Shown here: piece by piece, positions 17,341-25,666 of the stretch | How positions within the stretch are numbered: the stretch's first letter is position 1 | Layout of the letters: every line of letters begins with the position of its first letter | Assembly (NCBI GenBank): GCA_934167685.1 | Contig: CAKPLQ010000010.1 | Coordinates: 1 to 34,409, forward strand | DNA length: 34,409 nt | Reading direction: 5' to 3' | DNA from: an uncultured Clostridia bacterium | GTDB taxonomy: Bacteria; Bacillota; Clostridia; TANB77; CAG-508 | Notes under the pieces: model-generated | Told to the model about the DNA's origin: nothing | Database searches by the model: none | What the model saw: only the letters and a program-made list of their open reading frames with translations | Position numbers and translations under genes: made by a program

Positions 17341-19293
17341 TTGAAAATAAATAAAATAAAAATAAATTCATATGGAAAATTAAAAAATAAAGAAATAAAT
17401 TTAGAAAATAATTTAAATATTATTTATGGGAAAAATGAAAGTGGAAAATCTACATTATTAAAATTTATTTTAAATATTTTTTATGGTGCATCAAAAAATA
17501 AAAAAGGAAAAGATATTTCTGATTTTGAAAAATATAAACCATGGAACTCAGAAGAATATTCTGGAAAATTATCATATGAATTAGACAATAAAAATAAATA
17601 TGAAATTTATAGAGAATTTAATAAAAAAAATCCAAATATATTTAATGAAAATGGAGAGGACATTTTAAAAGAATTTAATATAGATAAAAATAAAGGGAGT
17701 GAATTCTTTTTTGAACAAACTCAAATAAGTGAAGAAATGTTTTTGGCTACATCAGTAGCAATGCAACAAGAAGTAAAAATAGAAAAAAATACACAAAATA
17801 TATTGATACAAAAAATCTCTAATTTGTTGGAAACAGGGGAGGACAAAATATCTTATAAAAAAGCAATAGAAAAATTAAACAAATTGCAACTTGAAAAAAT
17901 TGGAACTGAAAGAAGTAGAGAAAAACCAATAAATATTATTCAAAAAAATATTGAAGAGTACGAAGAAAAAATAAATGAATTAAAAAAATATGAGAATTTA
18001 GAATATGAATTAGAAGAAGAAAAAAATAAAATAAAAAATAAAATAAATGAAAAAGAAATAAAAAATAATTTATTAAAAGAAATAAAAATAAAAAATGAAA
18101 AAAATAATTTAGAAAATGAAAAAATAAAAATAAAAGAAAATATTATTGAAGAAAATAAAAATAAAATAAATTTAATAAATAATAATTTAGAAAAAATAAA
18201 TAATAAAATATTAGAAGAAAAAAATAATTCAAAAAATATTAATGGAAAATATGAAAAAAATAAATTAAATAAAAAATTAAACTTATTTTTAATAATAAAT
18301 ATTTTGTTAAATATTTTATGGATTTTATTTATTCCAAAAATAATAGAAAATAAAATAATTAAATATATTTTTCTTCTTACGGTACCAACGTATTTAGCTT
18401 TTTATATATTTTTGAAAAATAAATTAAATAATAAAATAAAAATAATAGAAAATAATCAAAAAAATAATTTGGAAAAAATAAATAATGAAAAAATAAATAT
18501 AGAAAATAATAAAAAAATATATGAAGAAAATTTAAATCAATTATTAAATGAAATAAATAAAATAAAAACAGAAAATAATTTTTTAAATAATTTAGAAGAA
18601 AATAAATTAATAAATAAATATGAAAAAAATATTAATAAAAATGAAATTAATTATTTATTAAAAATAGAAAATATAAATAATGAAATTAATTTATTGGAAA
18701 CTGAAATAAATAATTTAAAAATAAAAAATAATAAATTAGAATTACAAAAAGAAAATATTGAACCACAGTTGGAAAATTTATCTTGTTTAGAAGAAGAACT
18801 ATATTCTTTTAAAGAACAGTATGAAGAATTAAAGAAAAATAATACGAGTATTGAATTAGTAAAAATGTTATTAGCAAGAGCATATGATAATATGAAAAAC
18901 AGTGTAAGCCCAGTATTTACAGAAAAGTTATCAAAAAATATAGAAACAATAACAAGAGGAAAATATTGTAAACTAAATTTCAATGATGAACAAGGTTTAA
19001 TAGTCGAATTAGAAAATGGTAATTATATTCCAGCTGAAAGATTAAGCACCGGAACAATTGACCAATTATATTTATCCTTAAGACTTGCGATGTTAGATGA
19101 AATATCAAATGAAAAAGTGCCAATAATTTTAGATGAGTCATTTGCTTATTATGATGATGAAAGATTAAAAAATATATTAATTTATTTAATTAATGAATTT
19201 AGGAATAGGCAAATAATAATATTTACATGTAGCCATAGAGAAAAAGATATATTATTTGGAGAAAATATTAATTATAATTTTGTTGAAATATAA
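17341..19293 (+). CDS. yhaN: YhaN-like SMC-type ATPase with a membrane hairpin in the coiled coil
   Basis: This 650-residue partner of the YhaO-like nuclease starts at TTG, fixed by AGGAGGG at 17328-17334, 6 bases upstream. Walker A IIYGKNESGKSTLL is near residues 28-41, the ABC signature LSTGTIDQLYLSLR near 568-581, and Walker B VPIILDES near 592-599. Between them, about 200-520 is a Lys/Asn/Glu/Ile coiled coil. Two hydrophobic stretches interrupt it (LNLFLIINILLNILWILFI, about 313-331, and IIKYIFLLTVPTYLAFYIFL, about 339-358), predicting a membrane hairpin where SbcC/Rad50 carries a CxxC zinc hook. No CxxC is present. It is much shorter than the roughly 960-residue Bacillus YhaN. The function is inferred: membrane-linked ATP-driven DNA end processing. 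Confidence 0.85.
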   Translation: MKINKIKINSYGKLKNKEINLENNLNIIYGKNESGKSTLLKFILNIFYGASKNKKGKDISDFEKYKPWNSEEYSGKLSYELDNKNKYEIYREFNKKNPNIFNENGEDILKEFNIDKNKGSEFFFEQTQISEEMFLATSVAMQQEVKIEKNTQNILIQKISNLLETGEDKISYKKAIEKLNKLQLEKIGTERSREKPINIIQKNIEEYEEKINELKKYENLEYELEEEKNKIKNKINEKEIKNNLLKEIKIKNEKNNLENEKIKIKENIIEENKNKINLINNNLEKINNKILEEKNNSKNINGKYEKNKLNKKLNLFLIINILLNILWILFIPKIIENKIIKYIFLLTVPTYLAFYIFLKNKLNNKIKIIENNQKNNLEKINNEKINIENNKKIYEENLNQLLNEINKIKTENNFLNNLEENKLINKYEKNINKNEINYLLKIENINNEINLLETEINNLKIKNNKLELQKENIEPQLENLSCLEEELYSFKEQYEELKKNNTSIELVKMLLARAYDNMKNSVSPVFTEKLSKNIETITRGKYCKLNFNDEQGLIVELENGNYIPAERLSTGTIDQLYLSLRLAMLDEISNEKVPIILDESFAYYDDERLKNILIYLINEFRNRQIIIFTCSHREKDILFGENINYNFVEI

Positions 19294-19301
19294 GCATGCT
19301 C

Positions 19302-19330
19302 TTGAAAAAAGTACCAATATATAGTATAAT
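19302..19330 (+). promoter_or_regulatory. Sigma-A-type promoter of prfA
   Basis: TTGAAA (19302-19307), a 17-base spacer and a perfect TATAAT (19325-19330) lie directly after the YhaN-like stop codon, 32 bases before the prfA start. No terminator separates the two genes, so some read-through is possible. Confidence 0.85.
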
Positions 19331-19362
19331 ATAAAACGAATTTAGAGAAAAGGAGAATAATT

Positions 19363-20424
19363 ATGTTTGACAAATTAGAAATTGTAGAAGCAAGGTATGA
19401 AGAATTAACTAAATTGATAAGTAATCCAGAGGTAATTGCAAATCAAACAGAATGGCAAAAATTAATAAAAGAACATAGTTCAATAGAAGAAATAGTACAA
19501 AAATATAGGGAATATAAAAAAGAAAAACAAAGAATGGAAGATGCTAAAGAGATGATGGAAGACAAGGAACTAAAAGAATTAGCAGAAGCAGATTATTACG
19601 AGGCAAAGGAAAATATTCCTCATATAGAAGATGAATTAAAGGCATTGTTAATACCAAAGGACCCAAATGATGATAAAAACATCATTTGCGAAATTCGTGG
19701 TGGTGCTGGTGGAGAAGAAGCAGCATTATTTGCAGGAACATTGTTTAGAATGTATTCAATGTATGCAGAAAGAAAACATTGGAAAATAGACATATTAAAC
19801 GAAAATGAAACAGAGCTAGGTGGATATAAAGAAATATCATTTATGGTCACAGGAAAAGGAGCATATAGTAGACTAAAGTTCGAAAGTGGCGTACATAGAG
19901 TCCAAAGAGTTCCAGATACAGAAAGTAGTGGAAGAATACATACATCAACAGCTACCGTTGCAGTTTTACCAGTTATAGAAGATGTAGAAATTGATATAAA
20001 TCCAGCAGATATAAAGATGGAAGTGTTTAGGGCATCTGGAGCTGGAGGACAACATGTTAATAAAACCTCATCAGCCGTAAGACTTATACATGAACCAACA
20101 GGAATAGTTGCTGAATGTCAAACAGAACGTTCACAATTACAAAATAGAGAATATGCTATGAAGATGCTTAGGTCAAAATTATATAACATAGAAAAAGAAA
20201 AACAAGATTCAGAAATAGCTAATGCAAGAAAAACACAAGTTGGTAGTGGAGATAGAAGTGAAAAAATTCGTACATATAATTATCCACAAGGACGTATAAC
20301 TGACCATAGAATTGGGATGAGTATATTCCAAATGGAAAACTTCTTAAATGGAGATTTGGATGAGATGATTGACAATTTAATTGCAGCAGATAGAGCTGAA
20401 AGATTAAAAGGAGAAGAAGAATAA
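19363..20424 (+). CDS. prfA: Peptide chain release factor 1
   Basis: Release factor 1 recognises UAA and UAG in the ribosome and triggers peptide release. The length of 353 residues is normal. The GGQ catalytic motif lies at 228-230 within ASGAGGQHVNKTSSAVRL, and the codon-recognition P-x-T motif is PDT at 184-186 within HRVQRVPDTESSGRIHTS, which marks RF1 rather than RF2. The ribosome site GGAGAA precedes the ATG. In many Firmicutes prmC, the GGQ methyltransferase gene, follows prfA; here a long terminator and pcrA follow instead, so prmC must be elsewhere. Confidence 0.97.
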   Translation: MFDKLEIVEARYEELTKLISNPEVIANQTEWQKLIKEHSSIEEIVQKYREYKKEKQRMEDAKEMMEDKELKELAEADYYEAKENIPHIEDELKALLIPKDPNDDKNIICEIRGGAGGEEAALFAGTLFRMYSMYAERKHWKIDILNENETELGGYKEISFMVTGKGAYSRLKFESGVHRVQRVPDTESSGRIHTSTATVAVLPVIEDVEIDINPADIKMEVFRASGAGGQHVNKTSSAVRLIHEPTGIVAECQTERSQLQNREYAMKMLRSKLYNIEKEKQDSEIANARKTQVGSGDRSEKIRTYNYPQGRITDHRIGMSIFQMENFLNGDLDEMIDNLIAADRAERLKGEEE

Positions 20425-20426
20425 AT

Positions 20427-20475
20427 AAAATATACTTTGTATTTTTGATGATAAAATGCAAAGTATATTTTGTAT
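20427..20475 (+). terminator. Long-stem terminator after prfA
   Basis: A 19-bp stem with one G-T pair (20427-20445 with 20453-20471) closes a 7-base loop, starting 2 bases after the prfA stop. The stem is AT-rich and its 3' arm ends in TTTT. Confidence 0.8.
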
Positions 20476-20485
20476 TAAAAATCTA

Positions 20486-20514
20486 TTGCAAAAATTAAAA
20501 AAAAGTAATAAAAT
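20486..20514 (+). promoter_or_regulatory. Candidate promoter of pcrA
   Basis: TTGCAA (20486-20491), a 17-base spacer and TAAAAT (20509-20514) lie 33 bases before the preferred ATG at 20548. Confidence 0.6.
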
Positions 20515-20547
20515 ACAAACAAATATTTGAAAAGAAAGAGAGAAAAA

Positions 20548-22863
20548 ATGGAAGAAATACTAAAAGGGTTAAATGATAAACAATATGAAGCAGTAGTAAA
20601 TACAGAAGGACCATGTCTTGTAATTGCTGGTGCAGGAAGTGGAAAAACAAAAGTATTAACACATAAAATTGCATATTTAATGGGAGAAAAAAAGGTACTA
20701 CCTTGGAATATTTTAGCAATCACTTTTACTAATAAAGCGGCAAAAGAAATGAAAGAGAGAATAGAATTATTAGTTGGAGATGCTGCAAAAGATATGTGGG
20801 TTGGAACATTCCATTCAATATGTGTAAGAATATTAAGAAAATTTATAGATAGAATAGGATTTGATTCATCATTTATAATATTTGATACATCAGACCAAAA
20901 AACTATGGTTAAACAAATTTTAAAAGATTTGCAATTAGATGATAAGATGTTTAGTGATAGGTCTGTAATGTCAGAAATAAGTAATGCTAAAAATGATATG
21001 CTAGAGCCAGATGTTTATGCAGTAAAGGCACAAGGGGACTTTAGAAAAGCAAAAATAGCAGAAGTATATGAGATATATCAAAAAAGATTAAAAGAAAATA
21101 ATGCAATAGATTTTGATGATATAATTAATTATACGATAAAAATATTTATGGAAAATGCAGATGTATTAGAATATTATGCAAATAAATTCCAATATGTTTT
21201 GGTAGATGAGTATCAAGATACAAATAAATCTCAATTTACATTAGTAACAATGTTAGCATCAAAATATGGAAATATTACAGCTGTTGGAGATAATGACCAA
21301 GGTATATATAGCTTTAGAGGAGCTGATATATCAAATATATTAAATTTTGAAAAAGATTTTCCTGGAACTAAGATAATAAAATTAGAGCAAAATTACAGAT
21401 GCACAGGTAATATTTTAAAAGTTGCAAATGCAGTAATAAAAAACAATGAAGTTAAATATGACAAAAAATTATGGACAGAAAATGATGTTGGAAATTTACC
21501 AAAAGTATTCTCCGCTGATAATGAATATGAAGAAGGTAGATATATAGCAGAACAAATAGAACATCTTATAAGAGAAGAAAAATACAAATATTCAGATTTT
21601 GCAGTATTATATAGAATGAATACACAATCAAGAGCAATAGAAGAGATACTAAGAAGAGAAGATATTCCATATAAAATTGTAGGTGGATTAAAGTTCTATG
21701 AAAGAAAAGAAATAAAAGATACAATTTCATATTTAAGATTAATACAAAATCATGCAGATAATTTGAGTTTAAATAGAGTAATAAATGAACCTAAAAGAGG
21801 AATTGGAAAAACAAGTTTGGATAAAATTGCTCAAATAGCAGAACAAAATAATATATCAATGTATGAAGTCATAAAAAATGCTGATGTATATGGATTAAAT
21901 AGGGTATTTTTAAATTCTAGGGAATTCATAGATTGCATAGAAAATATATCTGCTAAAAAAGATGATTACACTATTTCCGAATTAATACAAAAAATATTAA
22001 AAGATACAGGCTATACAAAAGCATTAGAAAATGAAAATACGATAGAGGCAGAGAACAGAATTGCCAACTTAGAAGAATTTTTAAATGTTGCAGTAGAATT
22101 TGAAGAGGAATCGGCAGATAATGGATTAAGTGATTTCTTAGAAGGAATAACATTATCAAGTGATTTAGATAATGTAGAAGAAACCGACGAATCTGTAACA
22201 TTAATGACATTACATAGTGCAAAAGGACTAGAATTCCCAGTAGTATTTTTAGTAGGAATGGAAGAAGGAATATTTCCAGGGTATAAATCAATAGGTGAAC
22301 AGAAAGAATTAGAAGAAGAAAGACGTTTGTGTTATGTTGGTGTAACAAGGGCAAAAGAAAATTTATTTTTAACAAATAGTAAGCAACGTACAACATTTGG
22401 TTCAACAACACATAATCCACCATCAAGATTTTTACAAGAAATTCCTAAAGATTTATTAGAGGGATATGATGATGCAATCTCAACAATGCCTAAGAAAAAT
22501 GACATATTTGGAGATAGCAATTATACTTGGAGCTATGGTAGCAAAAATAATGGAAACATTAAAACTTATAAAGCAACAGAACCACAATATGCAACTGCAG
22601 CTGCTGGAATTGATAAGAAAAGTGAAGGCTTTGCATTTAGAACTGCAGAAAGTTTCTTAAATAATATAGGTAAAAAATCAACAAATAATAATATTGATTT
22701 TTCTTCTTATCAATCAGGTGCAAGAGTATATCATAAAAAATTTGGAGAGGGAACAATTAATTATGTTGAACCTGAGGGAGAAGATTTAAAAGTTGATATT
22801 AATTTTGATAAAGTTGGACATAAACGTTTGATGGCAAAATATGCAAATTTAGAAATATTATAA
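20548..22863 (+). CDS. pcrA: ATP-dependent DNA helicase PcrA (UvrD/Rep family)
   Basis: This 771-residue superfamily 1A helicase acts in DNA repair and replication-fork and transcription-conflict resolution. Motifs in order are Walker A AGAGSGKT at 27-34, VDEYQDTN with DE at 220-221, GDNDQGIYSFRGAD, LEQNYRCTGNIL, VTLMTLHSAKGLEFPVVFL and RRLCYVGVTRAK. The C-terminal 60 residues (GARVYHKKFGEGTI onward) match the Tudor-like domain by which PcrA binds RNA polymerase. An in-frame TTG at 20527 would add seven residues, but the ATG at 20548 has the purine-rich site AAAGAGAG about 7 bases upstream and gives MEEILKGLNDKQYEAV, the usual start of the family. Confidence 0.96.
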   Translation: MEEILKGLNDKQYEAVVNTEGPCLVIAGAGSGKTKVLTHKIAYLMGEKKVLPWNILAITFTNKAAKEMKERIELLVGDAAKDMWVGTFHSICVRILRKFIDRIGFDSSFIIFDTSDQKTMVKQILKDLQLDDKMFSDRSVMSEISNAKNDMLEPDVYAVKAQGDFRKAKIAEVYEIYQKRLKENNAIDFDDIINYTIKIFMENADVLEYYANKFQYVLVDEYQDTNKSQFTLVTMLASKYGNITAVGDNDQGIYSFRGADISNILNFEKDFPGTKIIKLEQNYRCTGNILKVANAVIKNNEVKYDKKLWTENDVGNLPKVFSADNEYEEGRYIAEQIEHLIREEKYKYSDFAVLYRMNTQSRAIEEILRREDIPYKIVGGLKFYERKEIKDTISYLRLIQNHADNLSLNRVINEPKRGIGKTSLDKIAQIAEQNNISMYEVIKNADVYGLNRVFLNSREFIDCIENISAKKDDYTISELIQKILKDTGYTKALENENTIEAENRIANLEEFLNVAVEFEEESADNGLSDFLEGITLSSDLDNVEETDESVTLMTLHSAKGLEFPVVFLVGMEEGIFPGYKSIGEQKELEEERRLCYVGVTRAKENLFLTNSKQRTTFGSTTHNPPSRFLQEIPKDLLEGYDDAISTMPKKNDIFGDSNYTWSYGSKNNGNIKTYKATEPQYATAAAGIDKKSEGFAFRTAESFLNNIGKKSTNNNIDFSSYQSGARVYHKKFGEGTINYVEPEGEDLKVDINFDKVGHKRLMAKYANLEIL

Positions 22864-22904
22864 AAAGGCCGAGAATATTGAAAAACAGTATTCTCGGTCT
22901 TTTC
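22864..22904 (+). terminator. Terminator after pcrA
   Basis: A 14-bp stem with one G-T pair (AAAGGCCGAGAATA with TATTCTCGGTCTTT) closes an 11-base loop and ends in a T run. It begins at the pcrA stop codon. Confidence 0.93.
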
Positions 22905-23042
22905 TTAAGAAGGCTACAATATAAAATATTGATTTGTGTTTGTTATATGCAAAAAGCATTTAAGAAAAAACGTATTATTGAATATAGTATTAAAAAAATA
23001 TTTATGATATTATTATTTTAATATAAGAAAGGAGAGATTGGT

Positions 23043-23831
23043 ATGGAGTCTACACCTATGAAAATTTTAATTATAGAAGATGATATTAATGATTGTAACA
23101 ATTTTATTAATTGTGTAAAAAAGAGAAAAGATATAGAAATTGTTGCAATAACAGATTCTGATATAGAAGGACTAAAATATGTAAAGACTAAAAGTCCAGA
23201 AGGAATTATATTAGATTTAGAATTAAATAATAGCACAAGTGGGAGTATGGATTCTTTAGAATTCTTATCTGAACTTAAAAAATTAAAATTAAATTATGAA
23301 CCAATAGTAATTGTAACTACACATGTGAATTCAAAAAGAACTTATCAAATATTACATAGAAATGGAGTGGATTTAATTCTTTATAAAGACCATCCGAAAT
23401 ATTCACCAAATCTTGTTTTAAATCATTTTATAAATTTAAGACAAATTCCGATAGAAGTATCTGGGATGTCTGTAGCAGAATTGATAAAAGAAAGTAAAGA
23501 TAAAATTTCTGATTGCATAAATCGTGAGCTGGAATTAGTAGGCGTAACTTCAAATTTAAAAGGTAGGAAGTATATTCATGATGCAATTTTATATATGATT
23601 GAAAATGAAGATAGTGATGTTAATGTAATAAAATATTTATCTAATTTATATAAAAAACCAACACCTACAATCACAAATGGTATACAAAATGCAATTTACC
23701 ACGCATGGAGAGCTTCTCCAATTGAAGATTTAACAAGATATTATACTGCAAGAGTAAATTATGAAACTGGAATACCTACAACAATGGAATTCTTATATTA
23801 TTATAGAGATAAAATTAAAAATATGATTTAA
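23043..23831 (+). CDS. Spo0A-like response regulator with a divergent DNA-binding domain
   Basis: This 262-residue protein has an N-terminal receiver: acidic pocket Glu12-Asp13-Asp14, phospho-acceptor Asp58 in IILDLEL, Thr92/Thr93, and Lys115 in LYKDHP. Residues about 140-262 follow the Spo0A output domain: LELVGVTSNLKGRKYIHDAI aligns by eye with the family's EIGVPAHIKGYxYLREAI, TITNGIQNAIYHAW with SRVERAIRHAIEVAW, and IPTTMEFLYYYRDKI with KPTNSEFIAMIADKL. The recognition-helix region has lost most of the basic residues of Spo0A, so 0A-box binding is doubtful. AAAGGAGAG at 23028-23036 fixes the start. No kinase gene is adjacent, as is also usual for Spo0A. It could be a paralogue or the lineage's own diverged Spo0A. 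Confidence 0.8.
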   Translation: MESTPMKILIIEDDINDCNNFINCVKKRKDIEIVAITDSDIEGLKYVKTKSPEGIILDLELNNSTSGSMDSLEFLSELKKLKLNYEPIVIVTTHVNSKRTYQILHRNGVDLILYKDHPKYSPNLVLNHFINLRQIPIEVSGMSVAELIKESKDKISDCINRELELVGVTSNLKGRKYIHDAILYMIENEDSDVNVIKYLSNLYKKPTPTITNGIQNAIYHAWRASPIEDLTRYYTARVNYETGIPTTMEFLYYYRDKIKNMI

Positions 23832-23840
23832 AATATGTCG

Positions 23841-23879
23841 AAAAAGTTGTCAAAGAGCTTAGCTTTTTGACAACTTTTT
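23841..23879 (+). terminator. Terminator after the Spo0A-like gene
   Basis: A perfect 14-bp stem (AAAAAGTTGTCAAA with TTTGACAACTTTTT) closes an 11-base interior that can add further GC pairs. It ends in a T run 10 bases after the stop and separates the regulator from the coat genes. Confidence 0.92.
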
Positions 23880-23941
23880 GTATAGATACAATTTTTTTGA
23901 ACATAATATTTCTATATAATAAATTAGAAAGGGTGATTTTT

Positions 23942-24130
23942 ATGGCAGATTTAAATCAAATAGAATTACAACATTTAAGACATTTGATTGGAGCTCATGA
24001 AACTGCATATCAAAAATTAAATGCATATTCTGGTCAAGTTCAAGATGCGCAATTAAAGCAGATGTTTACTAAATCAGCACAAGATGCACTAAACACCAAA
24101 CAAAAACTTATGAGTTTTTTAAATAATTAA
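23942..24130 (+). CDS. Small CotF-like spore coat protein
   Basis: This 62-residue protein (MADLNQIELQHLRHLIGAHE...) is a short helical-hairpin member of the CotF-related coat proteins of Clostridia; the family's NQIELQxLRHLIG start is clear. An upstream ATG at 23867 lies inside the preceding terminator and lacks a ribosome site, whereas the ATG at 23942 follows AAAGGGTG at good spacing, so the shorter form is chosen. The gene sits 26 bases before a second CotF-type gene and probably forms an operon with it. Coat location is inferred from the family. Confidence 0.8.
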   Translation: MADLNQIELQHLRHLIGAHETAYQKLNAYSGQVQDAQLKQMFTKSAQDALNTKQKLMSFLNN

Positions 24131-24156
24131 TTTAAAAAGAGAAAGGAAGATTGAAA

Positions 24157-24405
24157 ATGGATGAAAAAACAATGGTAAATGATGTGCTAGGAAGTGTAAA
24201 GGCAGATTTAGGGGCATATCAAACAGCAATTTCAGAATCAGAAAATATGCAACTTCGTCAAACATTCCAACAAATAAGAAATAGTGATGAAAGTTTTCAG
24301 TATGAATTATTTAAAGTTGCAAATGCTAAAGGATATTATAAACCAGCACAAAAGGCATCAACAATAGAAGTTGAAACAGTAAAAACTGAATTGCAACAAG
24401 GATAA
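24157..24405 (+). CDS. CotF-family spore coat protein
   Basis: This 82-residue protein starts MDEKTMVNDVLGSVKADL, contains ENMQLRQTFQQIRNSDESFQ and ends with KGYYKPAQKA, all hallmarks of the short CotF family of clostridial coat proteins (ferritin-like helices without metal ligands evident). A TTG at 24151 would add two residues but lies only 2 bases after the AAAGGAAG site; the ATG at 24157 has proper spacing. It is the second gene of a two-gene coat unit next to a Spo0A-like regulator, supporting a spore-forming host. Confidence 0.88.
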   Translation: MDEKTMVNDVLGSVKADLGAYQTAISESENMQLRQTFQQIRNSDESFQYELFKVANAKGYYKPAQKASTIEVETVKTELQQG

Positions 24406-24416
24406 AGATGAAAAAG

Positions 24417-24445
24417 AATGGCAAGAATTTTCTTGCTGTTTTTTT
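24417..24445 (+). terminator. Terminator after the CotF-like genes
   Basis: A 6-bp stem GCAAGA/TCTTGC closes an ATTT loop, is extended by two G-T and two A-T pairs, and runs into a seven-T tract. It starts 11 bases after the stop codon. Confidence 0.85.
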
Positions 24446-24536
24446 GTACTGATTTTTATTGTGAGATAAACAGAGCAAAAAAAAGAAATAGTGAGAAAAA
24501 CAAAGGAAAGTGATATAAAAGAGCATTTGAGAAAAA

Positions 24537-24566
24537 TTGCTAAAAAAGAGACATCTATTATACAAT
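24537..24566 (+). promoter_or_regulatory. Weak candidate promoter of the M23 peptidase gene
   Basis: TTGCTA (24537-24542), an 18-base spacer and TACAAT (24561-24566) lie 29 bases before the start codon. The rest of the 190-base gap holds only the terminator and unassigned A-rich sequence. Confidence 0.4.
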
Positions 24567-24595
24567 TTAAAAAAATGTGAACAGGAGAGAATATA

Positions 24596-25597
24596 ATGTT
24601 TAAACAAATATTAGTATTTGCAAGAAAGTCAATGAAGCTTACGATACTTATAGCTGCTTCTATATTCCTAATAATATGTGCAGTAGCATTATTTTTTAAA
24701 CCAATATATAGTGTAACTATAAACGGAGAAACTGTTGGTTACAGTAAAGATAAAAGTAAATTACAAAGTAAGATAAATAAATATATGGAAGATGGAGATG
24801 GAGAAGGAAATAATCATATAGCATTTGTTCAAATTGATAATTTACCAGAATATAAAATGTGTTTATTAAAAAGAAATATAGTCACAAATGATGATGAGAT
24901 TTTTGACAAAGTAAAAGAATCAGGTGTGATTTATTATAGATATTATGCGGTATTAGAAGGAGAAGAAGAAAAGGCGTATGTTGGCGAGTTTTCGCAAGCA
25001 GAAGATATTATAAATAAGTTAAGAGAAAAAAATAGTGATAATATAGACCAAATATCAATTATGGAAATGTATGATACAGAATTAAAGGATTTTGCAGAAG
25101 TGGAGGCAACAGTTGCTGCATTATACCATGAAAAAGTAGTAGTTCAAGAGCCAGTTAAGAAAGTTGCAGTTGGTAAAGTTAATACTTCAATGAATATATC
25201 TTATCAAAAAGTTCCATTAAGTTTAAATTTAATTAGACCAATTTCTGGAACAATTACATCTAGATTTGGTGTTAAGAGTAGTATTAGGTCAAGTAATCAT
25301 ACTGGTCTAGACATAGGAGCTCCAAAAGGTACTCCCGTAAAAGCTGCGGCAAGTGGAACTGTAACTTTTGCAGGATATAAGGGTTCATATGGGTATTTAA
25401 TTGTCATATCACATGGAAATGGTATTGAAACTTATTATGGACATTGCAGTAAATTATATGCATCAGTTGGAAAAACAGTAAGCCAAGGTGAAGTTATTGC
25501 AGCCGTAGGAAGTACAGGGAATAGTACAGGCCCACATTTACACCTAGAAATAAGAGTAAATGGAGTGGCATATAATCCACAAAATTATTTATATTAA
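24596..25597 (+). CDS. Membrane-anchored M23 (LytM-type) metallopeptidase
   Basis: This 333-residue protein has an N-terminal membrane segment (about 16-37), an extracellular region of about 190 residues without a recognised motif, and a C-terminal M23 domain from about 215. The zinc-site motifs are complete: HTGLDIG with His235 and Asp239, YYGHCSKLY, and HLHLE with His314 and His316, so it is probably an active peptidoglycan endopeptidase rather than a SpoIIQ-like pseudo-enzyme. The extended N-terminal part resembles clostridial M23 proteins with a stalk domain. AGGAGAG precedes the ATG by 7 bases. The gene stands alone, convergent with mecA; its place beside coat genes would fit a role in spore or wall remodelling, but that is inference. 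Confidence 0.9.
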   Translation: MFKQILVFARKSMKLTILIAASIFLIICAVALFFKPIYSVTINGETVGYSKDKSKLQSKINKYMEDGDGEGNNHIAFVQIDNLPEYKMCLLKRNIVTNDDEIFDKVKESGVIYYRYYAVLEGEEEKAYVGEFSQAEDIINKLREKNSDNIDQISIMEMYDTELKDFAEVEATVAALYHEKVVVQEPVKKVAVGKVNTSMNISYQKVPLSLNLIRPISGTITSRFGVKSSIRSSNHTGLDIGAPKGTPVKAAASGTVTFAGYKGSYGYLIVISHGNGIETYYGHCSKLYASVGKTVSQGEVIAAVGSTGNSTGPHLHLEIRVNGVAYNPQNYLY

Positions 25598-25610
25598 AAT
25601 ACATACAAAA

Positions 25611-25665
25611 ATTAAAAAGTGGGATAAACTTTATATATAAATAAAGCTAATCTCACTTTTAATAT
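25611..25665. terminator. Bidirectional terminator between the M23 gene and mecA
   Basis: A long stem pairs AAAAGTGGGAT (25615-25625) with ATCTCACTTTT (25650-25660), with one G-T pair, and continues inward through AACTTTAT/ATAAAG. It is flanked by A-rich and T-rich sides, so it can stop both convergent genes. Confidence 0.8.
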
Positions 25666-25666
25666 T

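Noticed and set aside
16226..19293. Assignment of the nuclease-ATPase pair to SbcD-SbcC
   Set aside because: The ATPase is far shorter than SbcC, lacks a CxxC hook and has a membrane hairpin, which fits YhaN better.
20527..20547. TTG start for pcrA seven codons upstream
   Set aside because: The ATG at 20548 has a purine-rich ribosome site at normal distance and gives the usual family N-terminus.
23867..23941. Longer N-terminus for the first CotF-like protein
   Set aside because: The upstream ATG lies inside the terminator of the preceding gene, has no ribosome site and adds a hydrophobic stretch absent from the family.
24409..24453. Possible 14-residue peptide starting MKKNGKNFLAVF
   Set aside because: It coincides with the terminator hairpin and has no ribosome site.
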